Source: Gibbula magus (Eukaryota; Mollusca; Gastropoda; Trochida; Trochidae). From it: a stretch of 64,000 nt of DNA. The notes beneath the pieces were generated by a model. That model worked only from the letters and a program-made list of their open reading frames with translations. It did not search any database and was not told where the DNA came from. Shown piece after piece: positions 53,706-64,000 of the stretch. Every line of letters begins with the position of its first letter. Position 1 is the stretch's first letter. Position numbers and translations under genes: made by a program. Location: the NCBI GenBank assembly GCA_936450465.1, contig OW388302.1, positions 13,045,530 to 13,109,529 of the forward strand. Direction: 5' to 3'.

Positions 53706-56286
53706 TAGGCCATGGGCCGAGGACTGTTTTTGTTCATTTGAGGTCCAAGTTTTTGGTGAAGGGGAAAACTTTACTTTATATTGTAGAAAATGCTTATTTT
53801 TCACAAAATATTCAATGTTTCACCAAAAACACTTGTTCATTAATTAATAAACAGTAATAGAAGGCCCTTGAGAAATATGCTATTTTCAACCAATCAGAGA
53901 GCAGCTAGGTCAGCCTGCCCGGTACAACAAAGATGGCCGCCCCCATTATAGATTGTGTGTCTGTCTGTTTGTGAGTCTTCAACTGATCAAATTGTGGCAA
54001 TATCAGAAGTTTCCAGGGGCCATATATATGGGTATATTAAACAATGGCTACTTCTGGATGGAAAACAGAAAAATAATCATAATTTTGATTATTAACACTG
54101 TGATACTGCAGAATAATGTTCAGGGGAGAGTTTTTGTGGTCAATTTTCGAGTTAGAAGAGCTACTAAAGTTATCTGAAGGGTGACATATGTTTTAAATCA
54201 ACTGGGTTTGTGGAGAAATGTATAGTTGATTGGTACGTGCGTTTATTTGTGAATGTCACCGATTCTTAGCGTACATTTTGACCTGAAGTTGAATGGGCCG
54301 CTTCCTTAGATCGGCAGTATGGCTGACATTGTTCCTTTATTCTTTTTATTTGATATAGGGTGTAGTGTTTTTGTTTACCTTCATTTAACCTTTGTTTTAC
54401 TTACAATATCGGGTTCCTGTTGAGAAAATGGATCATTTGCCCAAATTAAATGGTACACAAGTGAGAATTTTTTTTTAATTTTAATTTTAAAACTGTCTTC
54501 ATGGCTATAACTAACAGTTAATTTGGTATTTGAGTAGAAAACATTTTTGATAATGGCATGTAAAACACTTTATTGGTAGTCAATTTTGTGGCCATTAACA
54601 TCAATCTGGTAACTTTTACTGACACCTATTATTATTTATCTTTGACAACAATAGACTGATGACATGTATATTTTTGTTTTGTATGTATATTCTATGTATT
54701 TGAAAAGAAATGAAATAAAAACTAAATAGACAAAAAAAGAAAGAAAGAAGAAGAAGAAAAAAAGTGTTCACACCTTTTGAAAAAACGTTTACCTTTAGCA
54801 ATATCTGTAATATCTGAGCAAACAATGTATTACGATTACATGATTATATTTTATATGCAAATACTAAGTTGAATTGTGTTGGGTGTTCATATTGACTCTA
54901 TGCATATATCTACCTATCTACTGTCTATAAAACTTAGGTGCAGATAAACTTTGCAAGCAATAGAAACAAAAGTATGGGTCCCTCACAAAATGGCTCCAGG
55001 TCTCACTTCTTTTCATGGAAACAAATCAAAATTTGAAAGTTTTGAAACATAAAAGGCCCATAGTTTTAAAAAGATATATTGACCTTTTGTGTTGGGAAAT
55101 GAAAGAAACCTATCCCTCAATAAAAGTTCAGTTCGTTTCCATGAAAACACAATACTTATTAAAAACAATTAACATGTCATAAGATACCACCTTTAATACT
55201 ATTAAGTTTCAAAAGGATAACACAAACAGTTATGCTCCGGAAATGAACTAATTCACAAGGTGGATAACACATATTAGGTTAAAAAAGATAAAAGATAAAC
55301 CTTTTTTTGTAAATTTCTTATATGGAAACGAACCTGTCCCTGTGTCCAAATCCAAACCATTTCCATAGAAACTAAATTAATAATTTTAAAATCTTAAAAT
55401 AAAAAAGCCATATGGATAATACACCTAAAGAGTTTCCGAAAAATAAAATTAACAGGTTTTTAGCTATGCTTTGAAAATGAACCTATCAGTCTTGGTAACA
55501 CATTTGAGTCAAAATCAAAGTTATCATTGAAAAAAGTGATAATATCTTAAAGCAACTCTTCAGTATTTGGTTGGTTACTTTAAATCCCCTGGTTCCTACG
55601 GCAATGTTGAAGATACTACGGAACATAATATTGGACGATAAAAGGTGATAGTGAGATCGCTGTGTCCATTGGAACCTTGATCAAAAGTGTATGAGGTCTG
55701 ATTACAGAGAAGCTCAATAGTTTTTTTTCTAGAAGGGCAGTAACCGTACAAATATACGGTAGTATATATTAGAATTTAACATTGTTCTAAATGCTCATCA
55801 ATTGAGAATCTTACCCATGTGTCTTCTGATATCCAATATATCAACAGGACTTGATTAACGTTACAAATATCCCCAGCATGCCAATGAAACAAATTTCCTC
55901 CGGGATATCTTATCTTAATGAATGAACATATCTCAAACACAACACTGCCTTTTAGCTTCTTTGTCAGTGATCTCAGTGAAGTAGAATAGCATTGTGACGT
56001 CATCAGCATAATGGCATCATAACATAACATTACATCATCAACTTTGAGGTCAACATTGTCAGCAGTGGCGGATCCCGGAATTTTGAGAGGGGGTGGGGGG
56101 TCAATACCCGCTCATGCATAAATAGGGAGATGAAAGTATGTTGTCAATTAATAGTTTGATGTCATTAGTTCAATCCATAATCATGACAGATGGTATAACA
56201 CTATTTGGTTTGATGTTTGTGGGTAGTAAGAACTGTAGTTTGTAACCAGTATGTTTTCATTGATAAAGCAAATAATTATTTTTTTA
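53706..56286. mobile_element. Near-identical duplicated segment, copy 1 (probable mobile element)
   Basis: From taggccatgggccgaggact this segment matches 61421-64000 at a constant offset of 7715 (7714 after one small deletion), with only about ten to a dozen differences that I could spot. The left edge is sharp: the flanks gatacaaagttaa (here) and ttctgattagacg (copy 2) are unrelated. Near the left end are CCAATCAGAG (about 53890) and aaagatggccgcc (about 53930), a CCAAT box and a YY1-like site. The interior has no long frame but contains a family X arm (55795) and ggcggatcccggaattttga (56065). It may be a nonautonomous element or an element with decayed coding parts. The right end is outside copy 2, so its true length is unknown. 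Confidence 0.75.
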
Positions 56287-57611
56287 AATATTTTTATGGT
56301 CAAGAAAAGACAGAATTTCTCTATTTATCTGTTTGAGAAAACGTTCTCACCAGTAACACTGCAGTTTGATCTCAGTTCTCAACACAGTGAAAATATCACA
56401 CAGGGAATGACATCATGTCCACAATAATATGTCGTAACGTCTGCTATCAACAACGTCAGCGTATGATATCACAAGAACTCCCTAAGTTTTTAACTTTTTA
56501 ACTTTAAAACACCACATTTTTTTAAACACAGAAGCATATAATATATAGAATATTTTGTATTTACAGTGTAATGTCACTTATCTTATATATATTTTTCACT
56601 CGTATCTGCACCACTTAAAAAATACTGGCACTCGATGAGAGATAAACTGCAACATCGTACTGAAAACACTGAAGAATCCTCTATTTATCTGGCCTTCCAA
56701 ACAAATAAGTTCTTTTGAATCAAATACTCATAATAAAAAAATAATGAGCATTCAAAGGATTCAAAGAAGTAAGTAAAGGGAAAAACATAATTGTTTTATA
56801 ACCTTTTTTTAGATCAAAGATATTTTCATTCATATTTTTATTAAAAAAAAAGCTCAAACCTTTAACTACTTCTACAGAAAATGGGTATCTTTAGCGAACA
56901 GACTTAACACACTTTTGATAACATTTTAATTTCGTATGTACAATTTTGTATCGCTGCATTATTGTAGTTGATGTTTGCATTTTTTTTTTTACATATTTAT
57001 GCCATTGGGAAAAAAGGGGGAAAAATAAAAACATTATATTTACATTCTTCTACATTTTTGTAACATATCATTCGATAATGTGTTTTCGTACGTTTGTAAT
57101 AAGAATCAGTTGTTACTTGATGGCAAATTCTATCAGAAATGTTAAAAAAATTAGAAATACTTGTAAGAGTTACCTCCCTTTGCTCAGAAAAAACTCTCAC
57201 CCCAGTTATATAAATTCATTTAGCTCTCTCGGAAATTTTTGTAGTTTAAAAATTCCAACTTCTCATTGTTGTAATTACATCGGTTTCTTACACTATGAAT
57301 TGAATTAGGGCTAAAATTTAATTATCTTTTTAAATCCCCCCCCCCCCCCCCCCCCCCCATCTTTTCATATATATATTTAAAATAAATCCCTCTTTTACTT
57401 CATCGATTGACAGCCTTTCATGTCATGGGTGGAGAGCAAATTTATATTACACTAAAAGTACACAACATGTTTTTCTTAAAAGCATGAGTTCATAAAAAGG
57501 TGGTATTTTATGTCAATTAAGTTTCATGTGTAACTATGAGAACTTCCCGAGATGACATGCCATTGTTTCATTGTCTCCTAACAATTGTATTGTAATAGTG
57601 ATTACATATCA
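56287..57611. other. AT-rich DNA with repeat ends and a C-run
   Basis: Motifs caagaaaagacagaatttct and gaatcctctatttatctggc are further ends of the family seen in 16468-16660. A run of 23 C lies at 57336-57358. The frame 56946-57308 is low complexity and unsupported. Confidence 0.4.
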
Positions 57612-58089
57612 TACCATTGTATGAATGACCTTAAGCATTCTTTTGATATGTTCAGTGAACAAAAAATTATAACTCACAGCAGTGAACATAAATAATTGTT
57701 GAGAAATTAGCATATGAAACAGGGCTGGAATTAACCCTGGTCAACTAACCGTGGGGGCCTACCATTGTATGAATGACCTTAAACATTCTTTTGATATGTT
57801 CAGTTAAACATATGTTTAGTGAACAAAAAATTATAACTCACAGCAATGAACATAAATAATTGTTGCGAAATTAGCATATGAAACAGGGCTGGAATTAACC
57901 CTGGTCAACTAACCGTGGGGGCCTACCATTGTATGAATGACCTTATACATTCTTTTGATATGTTCAGTTAAACATATGTTTAGTGAACAAAAAATTATAA
58001 CTCACAGCAGTGAACATAAATAATTGTTGCGAAATTAGCATATGAAAGAGGGCTGGAATTAACCCTTGTCAACTAGCCGTGGGGGCCTG
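57612..58089. repeat. Three tandem copies of a ~150-165 bp unit
   Basis: Each unit starts taccattgtatgaatgacct and ends with aaccgtgggggcc (57612, 57759 and 57924). The second and third units carry an extra ~17 bp (aaacatatgtttagtg) that the first lacks, so the last duplication is the youngest. Confidence 0.85.
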
Positions 58090-60469
58090 TAATTATCAAT
58101 TAACAACAGTCTCTCTTAACTGTTAGTATTTTATCAATGAATCAGGGAGTTCATCCCTCACACTACCTGGTCTAGTTTTCAGAGCCTCTTCAGCACCATC
58201 GCTGCTTGATGACTGATGTCCTGCTTCACTGAACATTTCCTATAATTCAACAACATAACTGCTCTTGTTTTCTGACCCTTAGAGAACTATGTATCTCTAT
58301 AAGTCTCTGACTGTCCAGAAGCATTATACGTCTCTATTTGCTCTTTATCCATGAATCTTCCTAACAAAGTCTGCTTTCCAATGTTCAAGTTAATGATGTT
58401 CTCTAAAAATGTGTTCCTCATGAAGAATACTAATGTAAATTCGTCAATAGGTCTTCTATCTCTTTCTCTGACATTATGTGGCTTTCAGTATTTATATATC
58501 AAATATTTCTCTCTGTTATTATTGTCCTCGCCCTTTCGTCCCTTAACAAGTTTCTCTGTTTCTTTACAAACTGGACTCTTCTACAGAAGACTCAGGTTTA
58601 CTATTTCCCTTCCAACTGTGGAAGCCATGTTAAGTATGTTCAATGTCAGAAATGCATCATTCTAGAAATATTTACCACCCAACTCTCTCTTGAAACCACG
58701 AAGTTCCCTCTAGGCTCGTCATACCCTCTTCAGAATGGAGGCACACTCTTCCCGAATGTTCATCTCCACATCTAAATTAGATGAAAATCCACACAGGATC
58801 AAATACTGAGAGGAATTCAAGACATTATTTCTAAAACAAACATACAATCATAAATGTCTTCATAACTTCATTATTTAATTGAAATCATCCATATCAACTT
58901 AGACAAAACATTCTGTAATATTTTTTTATTTATTACAAAATTAGTAAGTAAAATGTATACTGTTTTGACAATAAACAAACAGTCATTTCTTAAATTGCAT
59001 GCCATGGTATACACATAACATTGAATATTTTCATAATTCATGTTTCATTTACGAAGTTGTTTTTATCAAATTTATCCTTAATCTTTATTTTACCAAATTA
59101 CGATAAATATGTCACAAATAAGGTAAAATTGTAGCTTTACCTACACAATTTCTTAGGCAATACAAAATGGTGAAAAATGACATTGTCATTGCGAGCCGTT
59201 GCTGTGTTCTTGGTAAACCGTAATTCTTCTAGCAAAAGTCCTCCCGTAGTAGCGTATTACAGGGTGTGAGTATTGTCGTATATCACAAATTTCCTAGGTC
59301 AAATTGATGTGGAAGTTTTGGGAAGTTGACAAACGTTCATGAATGTTTTATATTGAAATATAGAAGATACGATGAACTGGTGCTAAACGCGCCTTAAAGA
59401 CGTAAAATATGAACAGTAATAATTGAATAATTAAAAGGATATAATTTTTTCATAAGATTTGATGTTTCCTAGCTATGTGCCAAATTACATTCAAAATACA
59501 TATTCATCCCCAATCATCAAATATATATAAAGTTGCTTCTAATGAAACTCGAGTGATAACCTTATACCTGTGCTGAAAGCGAAATTATCTGTCCCAATTA
59601 CATGACCTATTAAAGATTACCAACACAAATTTATTTGTGGCAGTATTTGTATTGGTTTATATTTTTAATTTTCCTAAATTTTAACAGTGAAATTTAACTT
59701 GTCAAAATTCTATTCAACTATAACAGAAATTGGAAACCAATAATTCGACGCACTTTTTCAAGATTTAGTACGTGTATGAGTCGATTTTTTAAAATGTGAA
59801 AATTTCAAGGAGAGAAATTCCAAATATATAGAGACTATTTCATTGTTTTTGCCGAATATAATTTCTATCCCATCGAGTGGAGTGAGAAAGTGATATTTTC
59901 AGGAGTGGCACAAAAATAAATATGGTGTGAATGTTTATCTACGGTACCATTTTCTCAAGTGGAGATGCCTAAGACATTGAAAAACAAAAGTTTTGTCGTT
60001 ATTTCAAACGCGAAGTGTTACAGCGAGTGACGTTCGGTTTTGTATGTCACATACCTCTCGCCTCACCAAGTTACAAAGGGAGATAATTTCATTTCAAAGG
60101 GAGACAATCATGAAAAGTAATCCTGGCCACACATTAGTCACTGCAGTGAAAATATGAGTTTTATTTTCACTGCATTGAAAGTACGAATTTCTACTGCTTA
60201 TGTGCAAATATGGATTATATTTTCATCGTATGATCGCATAATTCATTACTAGTTATATAATAAAGTTATTCTTACCTCTAATTTTTTGGGTAAAAAATAA
60301 CTTAATACATCTTCAAGTTTACAAATGTGAAATATGCACGCTTAATCTTGCTTAATTAATTTCAATTAACAATTACAGTGATAATTGGTTGTGATCATGT
60401 CAGCTCTGTAAACAATTGTCTAAGCCTTTTTTCTTTAAATAACAAACTATCAATTTATTTAAAAGTCAC
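58090..60469. other. Intergenic DNA with a weak minus-strand exon candidate
   Basis: On the minus strand, 58123-58236 encodes MFSEAGHQSSSSDGAEEAL and 18 more residues before TAA, preceded by an acceptor-like gttgaattatag. The pyrimidine-rich DNA at 58140-58780 (+) might hold more of it, but I cannot build a gene. From 58800 on it is AT-rich and empty. Confidence 0.25.
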
Positions 60470-61420
60470 AAGGCTGAGACGACTTCTTTTTGAGCTTCGC
60501 AGAACTCTTGATATGAATGATGCAATAACTAATATCATATAATCATGAATTGATAGTAATGTGCATAAATACAAAAACTTTCAACTTTAACAAAACGTAT
60601 ATTTTGTTATGAAAGAAATTTCACAGGGGACATATTAATCTTGCGTAGTAAACAAGGATAGGTACGGAAGAAGTGAATCCACGTCACACGCATATGGATA
60701 TGTTGATTCGTCTCCGTCAAGGGTCTTTTTTTAAAAAAAATTCCTTTTAATATTCGCGTTTTTACTTTTTGTTATAAGGGTAATATAAACAATAACCAAC
60801 TCGTGATGGCGAATGATATCAATTATGTAATTCTCTCACCAACCTCGAGAATTACGCAAATAAAATTATAATATAACTCGGGAAAGAAAATCTGTCATTC
60901 CCCGTCACTCGTAAGTTATTGTCTAAATATCACTCAATAAATATTACAGAAAAAGCAATTAAGGTTTGCTATAAAGTGTGCTCCTTTCGATATGGAAATT
61001 GATATCACGAGTGCCAAACTGAGTGTCAAAGCCCTCGTAAAATCTTCAACTCGTCAGCAACCATGGCCAACGCACAAGTTGAGTACTATTATCTTCCCAC
61101 TTTCAACTCGTGTCTCCTTCTTGTGAGGAAAACGTGCACAATTTGAAATATACTGATGAAGTGTTTTTATGCATTCAATCGGCTAATTTCGTACTTTTTT
61201 TCATACTCTCGTTAGAGTACCCTTCGCCCGAGATATTAGTTACCTTTCCCTGCTCGAATTGTTACACACATATACTGTGATGTATTTACTCATCACCTAT
61301 AGGCAAGCATGTCATTCACGGATTCCTTCGTGAAAGCCCAAGCCATGGACATAAATGATATTTATGAATATATGCTAGTAGAGATGTGAATAGCATTTTA
61401 AGAAAATTTCTGATTAGACG
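60470..61420. repeat. Mosaic dispersed repeat, copy 2 (paralogue of 612-2439)
   Basis: Collinear with 612-2439 but shorter, lacking about 700-1345 and 1985-2210 of that copy. It includes a second copy of the foldback MITE at 60790-60921. It breaks at tctgattagacg (61420), where the duplicated segment begins. Confidence 0.75.
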
Positions 61421-64000
61421 TAGGCCATGGGCCGAGGACTGTTTTTGTTCATCTGAGGTCCAAGTTTTTGGTGAAGGGGAAAACTTTACTTTATATTGTA
61501 GAAAATGGTTATTTTTCACAAAATATTCAATGTTTCACCAAAAACACTTGTTCATTAATTAATAAACAGTAATAGAAGGCCCTTGAGAAATATGCTATTT
61601 TCAACCAATCAGAGAGCAGCTAGGTCAGCCTGCCCGGTACAACAAAGATGGCCGCCCCCATTATAGATTGTGTGTCTGTCTGTTTGTGAGTCTTCAACTG
61701 ATCAAATTGTGGCAATATCAGAAGTTTCCAGGGGCCATATATATGGGTATATTAAACAATGGCTACTTCTGGATGGAAAACAGAAAAATAATCATAATTT
61801 TGATTATTAACACTGTGATACTGCAGAATAATGTTCAGGGGAGAGTTTTTGTGGTCAATTTTCGAGTTAGAAGAGCTGCTAAAGTTATCTGAAGGGTGAC
61901 ATATGTTTTAAATCAACTGGGTTTGTGGAGAAATGTATAGTTGATTGGTACGTGCGTTTATTTGTGAATGTCACCGATTCTTAGCGTACATTTTGACCTG
62001 AAGTTGAATGGGCCGCTTCCTTAGATCGGCAGTATGGCTGACATTGTTCCTTTATTCTTTTTATTTGATATAGGGTGTAGTGTTTTTGTTTACCTTCATT
62101 TAACCTTTGTTTTACTTACAATATCGGGTTCCTGTTGAGAAAATGGATCATTTGCCCAAATTAAATGGTACACAAGTGAGAATATTTTTTTAATTTTAAT
62201 TTTAAAACTGTCTTCATGGCTATAACTAACAGTTAATTTGGTATTTGAGTAGAAAACATTTTTGATAATGGCATGTAAAACACTTTATTGGTAGTCAATT
62301 TTGTGGCCATTAACATCAATCTGGTAACTTTTACTGACACCTATTATTATTTATCTTTGACAACAATAGACTGATGACATGTATATTTTTGTTTTGTATG
62401 TATATTCTATGTATTTGAAAAGAAATGAAATAAAAACTAAATAGACAAAAAAAGAAAGAAAGAAGAAGAAGAAAAAAAGTGTTCACACCTTTTGAAAAAA
62501 CGTTTACCTTTAGCAATATCTGTAATATCTGAGCAAACAATGTATTACGATTACATGATTATATTTTATATGCAAATACTAAGTTGAATTTTGTTGGGTG
62601 TTCATATTGACTCTATGCATATATCTACCTATCTACTGTCTATAAAACTTAGGTGCAGATAAACTTTGCAAGCAATAGAAACAAAAGTATGGGTCCCTCA
62701 CAAAATGGCTCCAGGTCTCACTTCTTTTCATGGAAACAAATCAAAATTTGAAAGTTTTGAAACATAAAAGGCCCATAGTTTTAAAAAGATATATTGACCT
62801 TTTGTGTTGGGAAATGAAAGAAACCTATCCCTCAATAAAAGTTCAGTTCGTTTCCATGAAAACACAATACTTATTAAAAACAATTAACATGTCATAAGAT
62901 ACCACCTTTAATACTATTAAGTTTCAAAAAGATAACACAAACAGTTATGCTCCGGAAATGAACTAATTCACAAGGTGGATAACACATATTAGGTTAAAAA
63001 AGATAAAAGATAAACCTTTTTTGTAAATTTCTTATATGGAAACGAACCTGTCCCTGTGTCCAAATCCAAACCATTTCCATAGAAACTAAATTAATAATTT
63101 TAAAATCTTAAAATAAAAAAGCCATATGGATAATACACCTAAAGAGTTTCAGAAAAATAAAATTAACAGGTTTTTAGCTATGCTTTGAAAATGAACCTAT
63201 CAGTCTTGGTAACACATTTGAGTCAAAATCAAAGTTATCATTGAAAAAAGTGATAATATCTTAAAGCAACTCTTCAGTATTTGGTTGGTTACTTTAAATC
63301 CCCTGGTTCCTACGGCAATGTTGAAGATACTACGGAACATAATATTGGACGATAAAAGGTGATAGTGAGATCGCTGTGTCCATTGGAACCTTGATCAAAA
63401 GTGTATGAGGTCTGATTACAGAGAAGCTCAATAGTTTTTTTTCTAGAAGGGCAGTAACCGTACAAATATACGGTAGTATATATTAGAATTTAACATTGTT
63501 CTAAATGCTCATCAATTGAGAATCTTACCCATGTGTCTTCTGATATCAAATATATCAACAGGACTTGATTAAAGTTACAAATATCCCCAGCATGCCAATG
63601 AAACAAATTTCCTCCGGGATATCTTATCTTAATGAATGAACATATCTCAAACACAACACTGCCTTTTAGCTTCTTTGTCAGTGATCTCAGTGAAGTAGAA
63701 TAGCATTGTGACGTCATCAGCATAATGGCATCATAACATAACATTACATCATCAACTTTGAGGTCAACATTGTCAGCAGTGGCGGATCCCGGAATTTTGA
63801 GAGGGGGTGGGGGGTCAATACCCGCTCATGCATAAATAGGGAGATGAAAGTATGTTGTCAATTAATAGTTTGATGTCATTAGTTCAATCCATAATCATGA
63901 CAGATGGTATAACACTATTTGGTTTGATGTTTGTGGGTAGTAAGAACTGTAGTTTGTAACCAGTATGTTTTCATTGATAAAGCAAATAATTATTTTTTTA
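61421..64000. mobile_element. Near-identical duplicated segment, copy 2, cut by the window end
   Basis: Same sequence and orientation as 53706-56286. Differences include single-base changes near 61454, 61788, 62592 and 63149 and one-base length changes in T or A runs. It follows directly on the interrupted dispersed repeat, and its uninterrupted counterpart at 2430-2450 shows what the site looked like before. Confidence 0.8.

Noticed and set aside
53953..54177. 74-codon frame present in both copies of the large duplication (also 61668-61892)
   Set aside because: Its presence in both copies only reflects their near identity. There is one amino-acid change, no domain and no start context, so no evidence of coding.
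55776..56030. 84-codon minus-strand frame conserved in the second copy
   Set aside because: It overlaps a family X repeat arm that is clearly noncoding elsewhere.

Overview
The window reads as nuclear DNA of an invertebrate metazoan, most likely a mollusc and probably a gastropod. Genes have GT-AG introns, the DNA is AT-rich and coding density is very low. Transposon relics are dense: PIF/Harbinger, Tc1/mariner, hAT, piggyBac-like, LINE and tRNA-derived SINEs. One interspersed repeat (34345-34505) resembles a repeat I recall as common in gastropod DNA; that point rests on memory. There are no bacterial operons, no CRISPR array and no intact tRNA or rRNA gene.

Layout. 1-2439 is a mosaic dispersed repeat whose shorter paralogue lies at 60470-61420. 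3452-5415 is a two-exon gene for a small secreted-looking, Ser/Thr-rich protein (SR1). Its paralogue SR2 has exon 1 at 10411-10624 and, by phase and homology, exon 2 at 22781-23295. The SR2 intron holds a SINE, a complete 8.3 kb PIF/Harbinger transposon (11077-19370) and a piggyBac-like MITE (20954-21898). The Harbinger has a 5-exon DDE transposase on + and an 8-exon Myb/SANT-like gene on -. Its termini are inverted repeats flanked by a CTG target-site duplication. Just upstream of SR2 is an unusual 0.8 kb foldback element filled with a CTAATTAG-cored satellite (9437-10250).

From 27.8 to 53.2 kb lies a tandem family of single-exon secreted proteins of about 370 residues (S-PAN A, C and D intact; B a pseudogene; one C-terminal relic at 31.2 kb). 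Each has a signal peptide, a short Cys-rich PAN/apple-like segment and a long part with YWTD-propeller-like strands. The family is interleaved with two Tc1 relics, a hAT deletion derivative, a LINE relic and a Harbinger-type MITE. A broken SR copy (SR3, 49247-49951) sits before S-PAN D as SR2 exon 2 sits before S-PAN A, so an SR plus S-PAN cassette appears to have been duplicated.

The right end holds two nearly identical copies of a segment of at least 2.58 kb (53706-56286 and 61421-64000, the second cut by the window end), with AT-rich DNA and small tandem repeats between them. The second copy interrupts a dispersed repeat whose uninterrupted version is visible at 2430-2450, which points to insertion of a mobile element.

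The most interesting biology is the co-amplified pair of unrecognised secreted families (SR and S-PAN), the complete Harbinger in an SR intron, and the homeodomain-site-like foldback array. Functions of SR and S-PAN are not known to me. All splice structures were read by eye.
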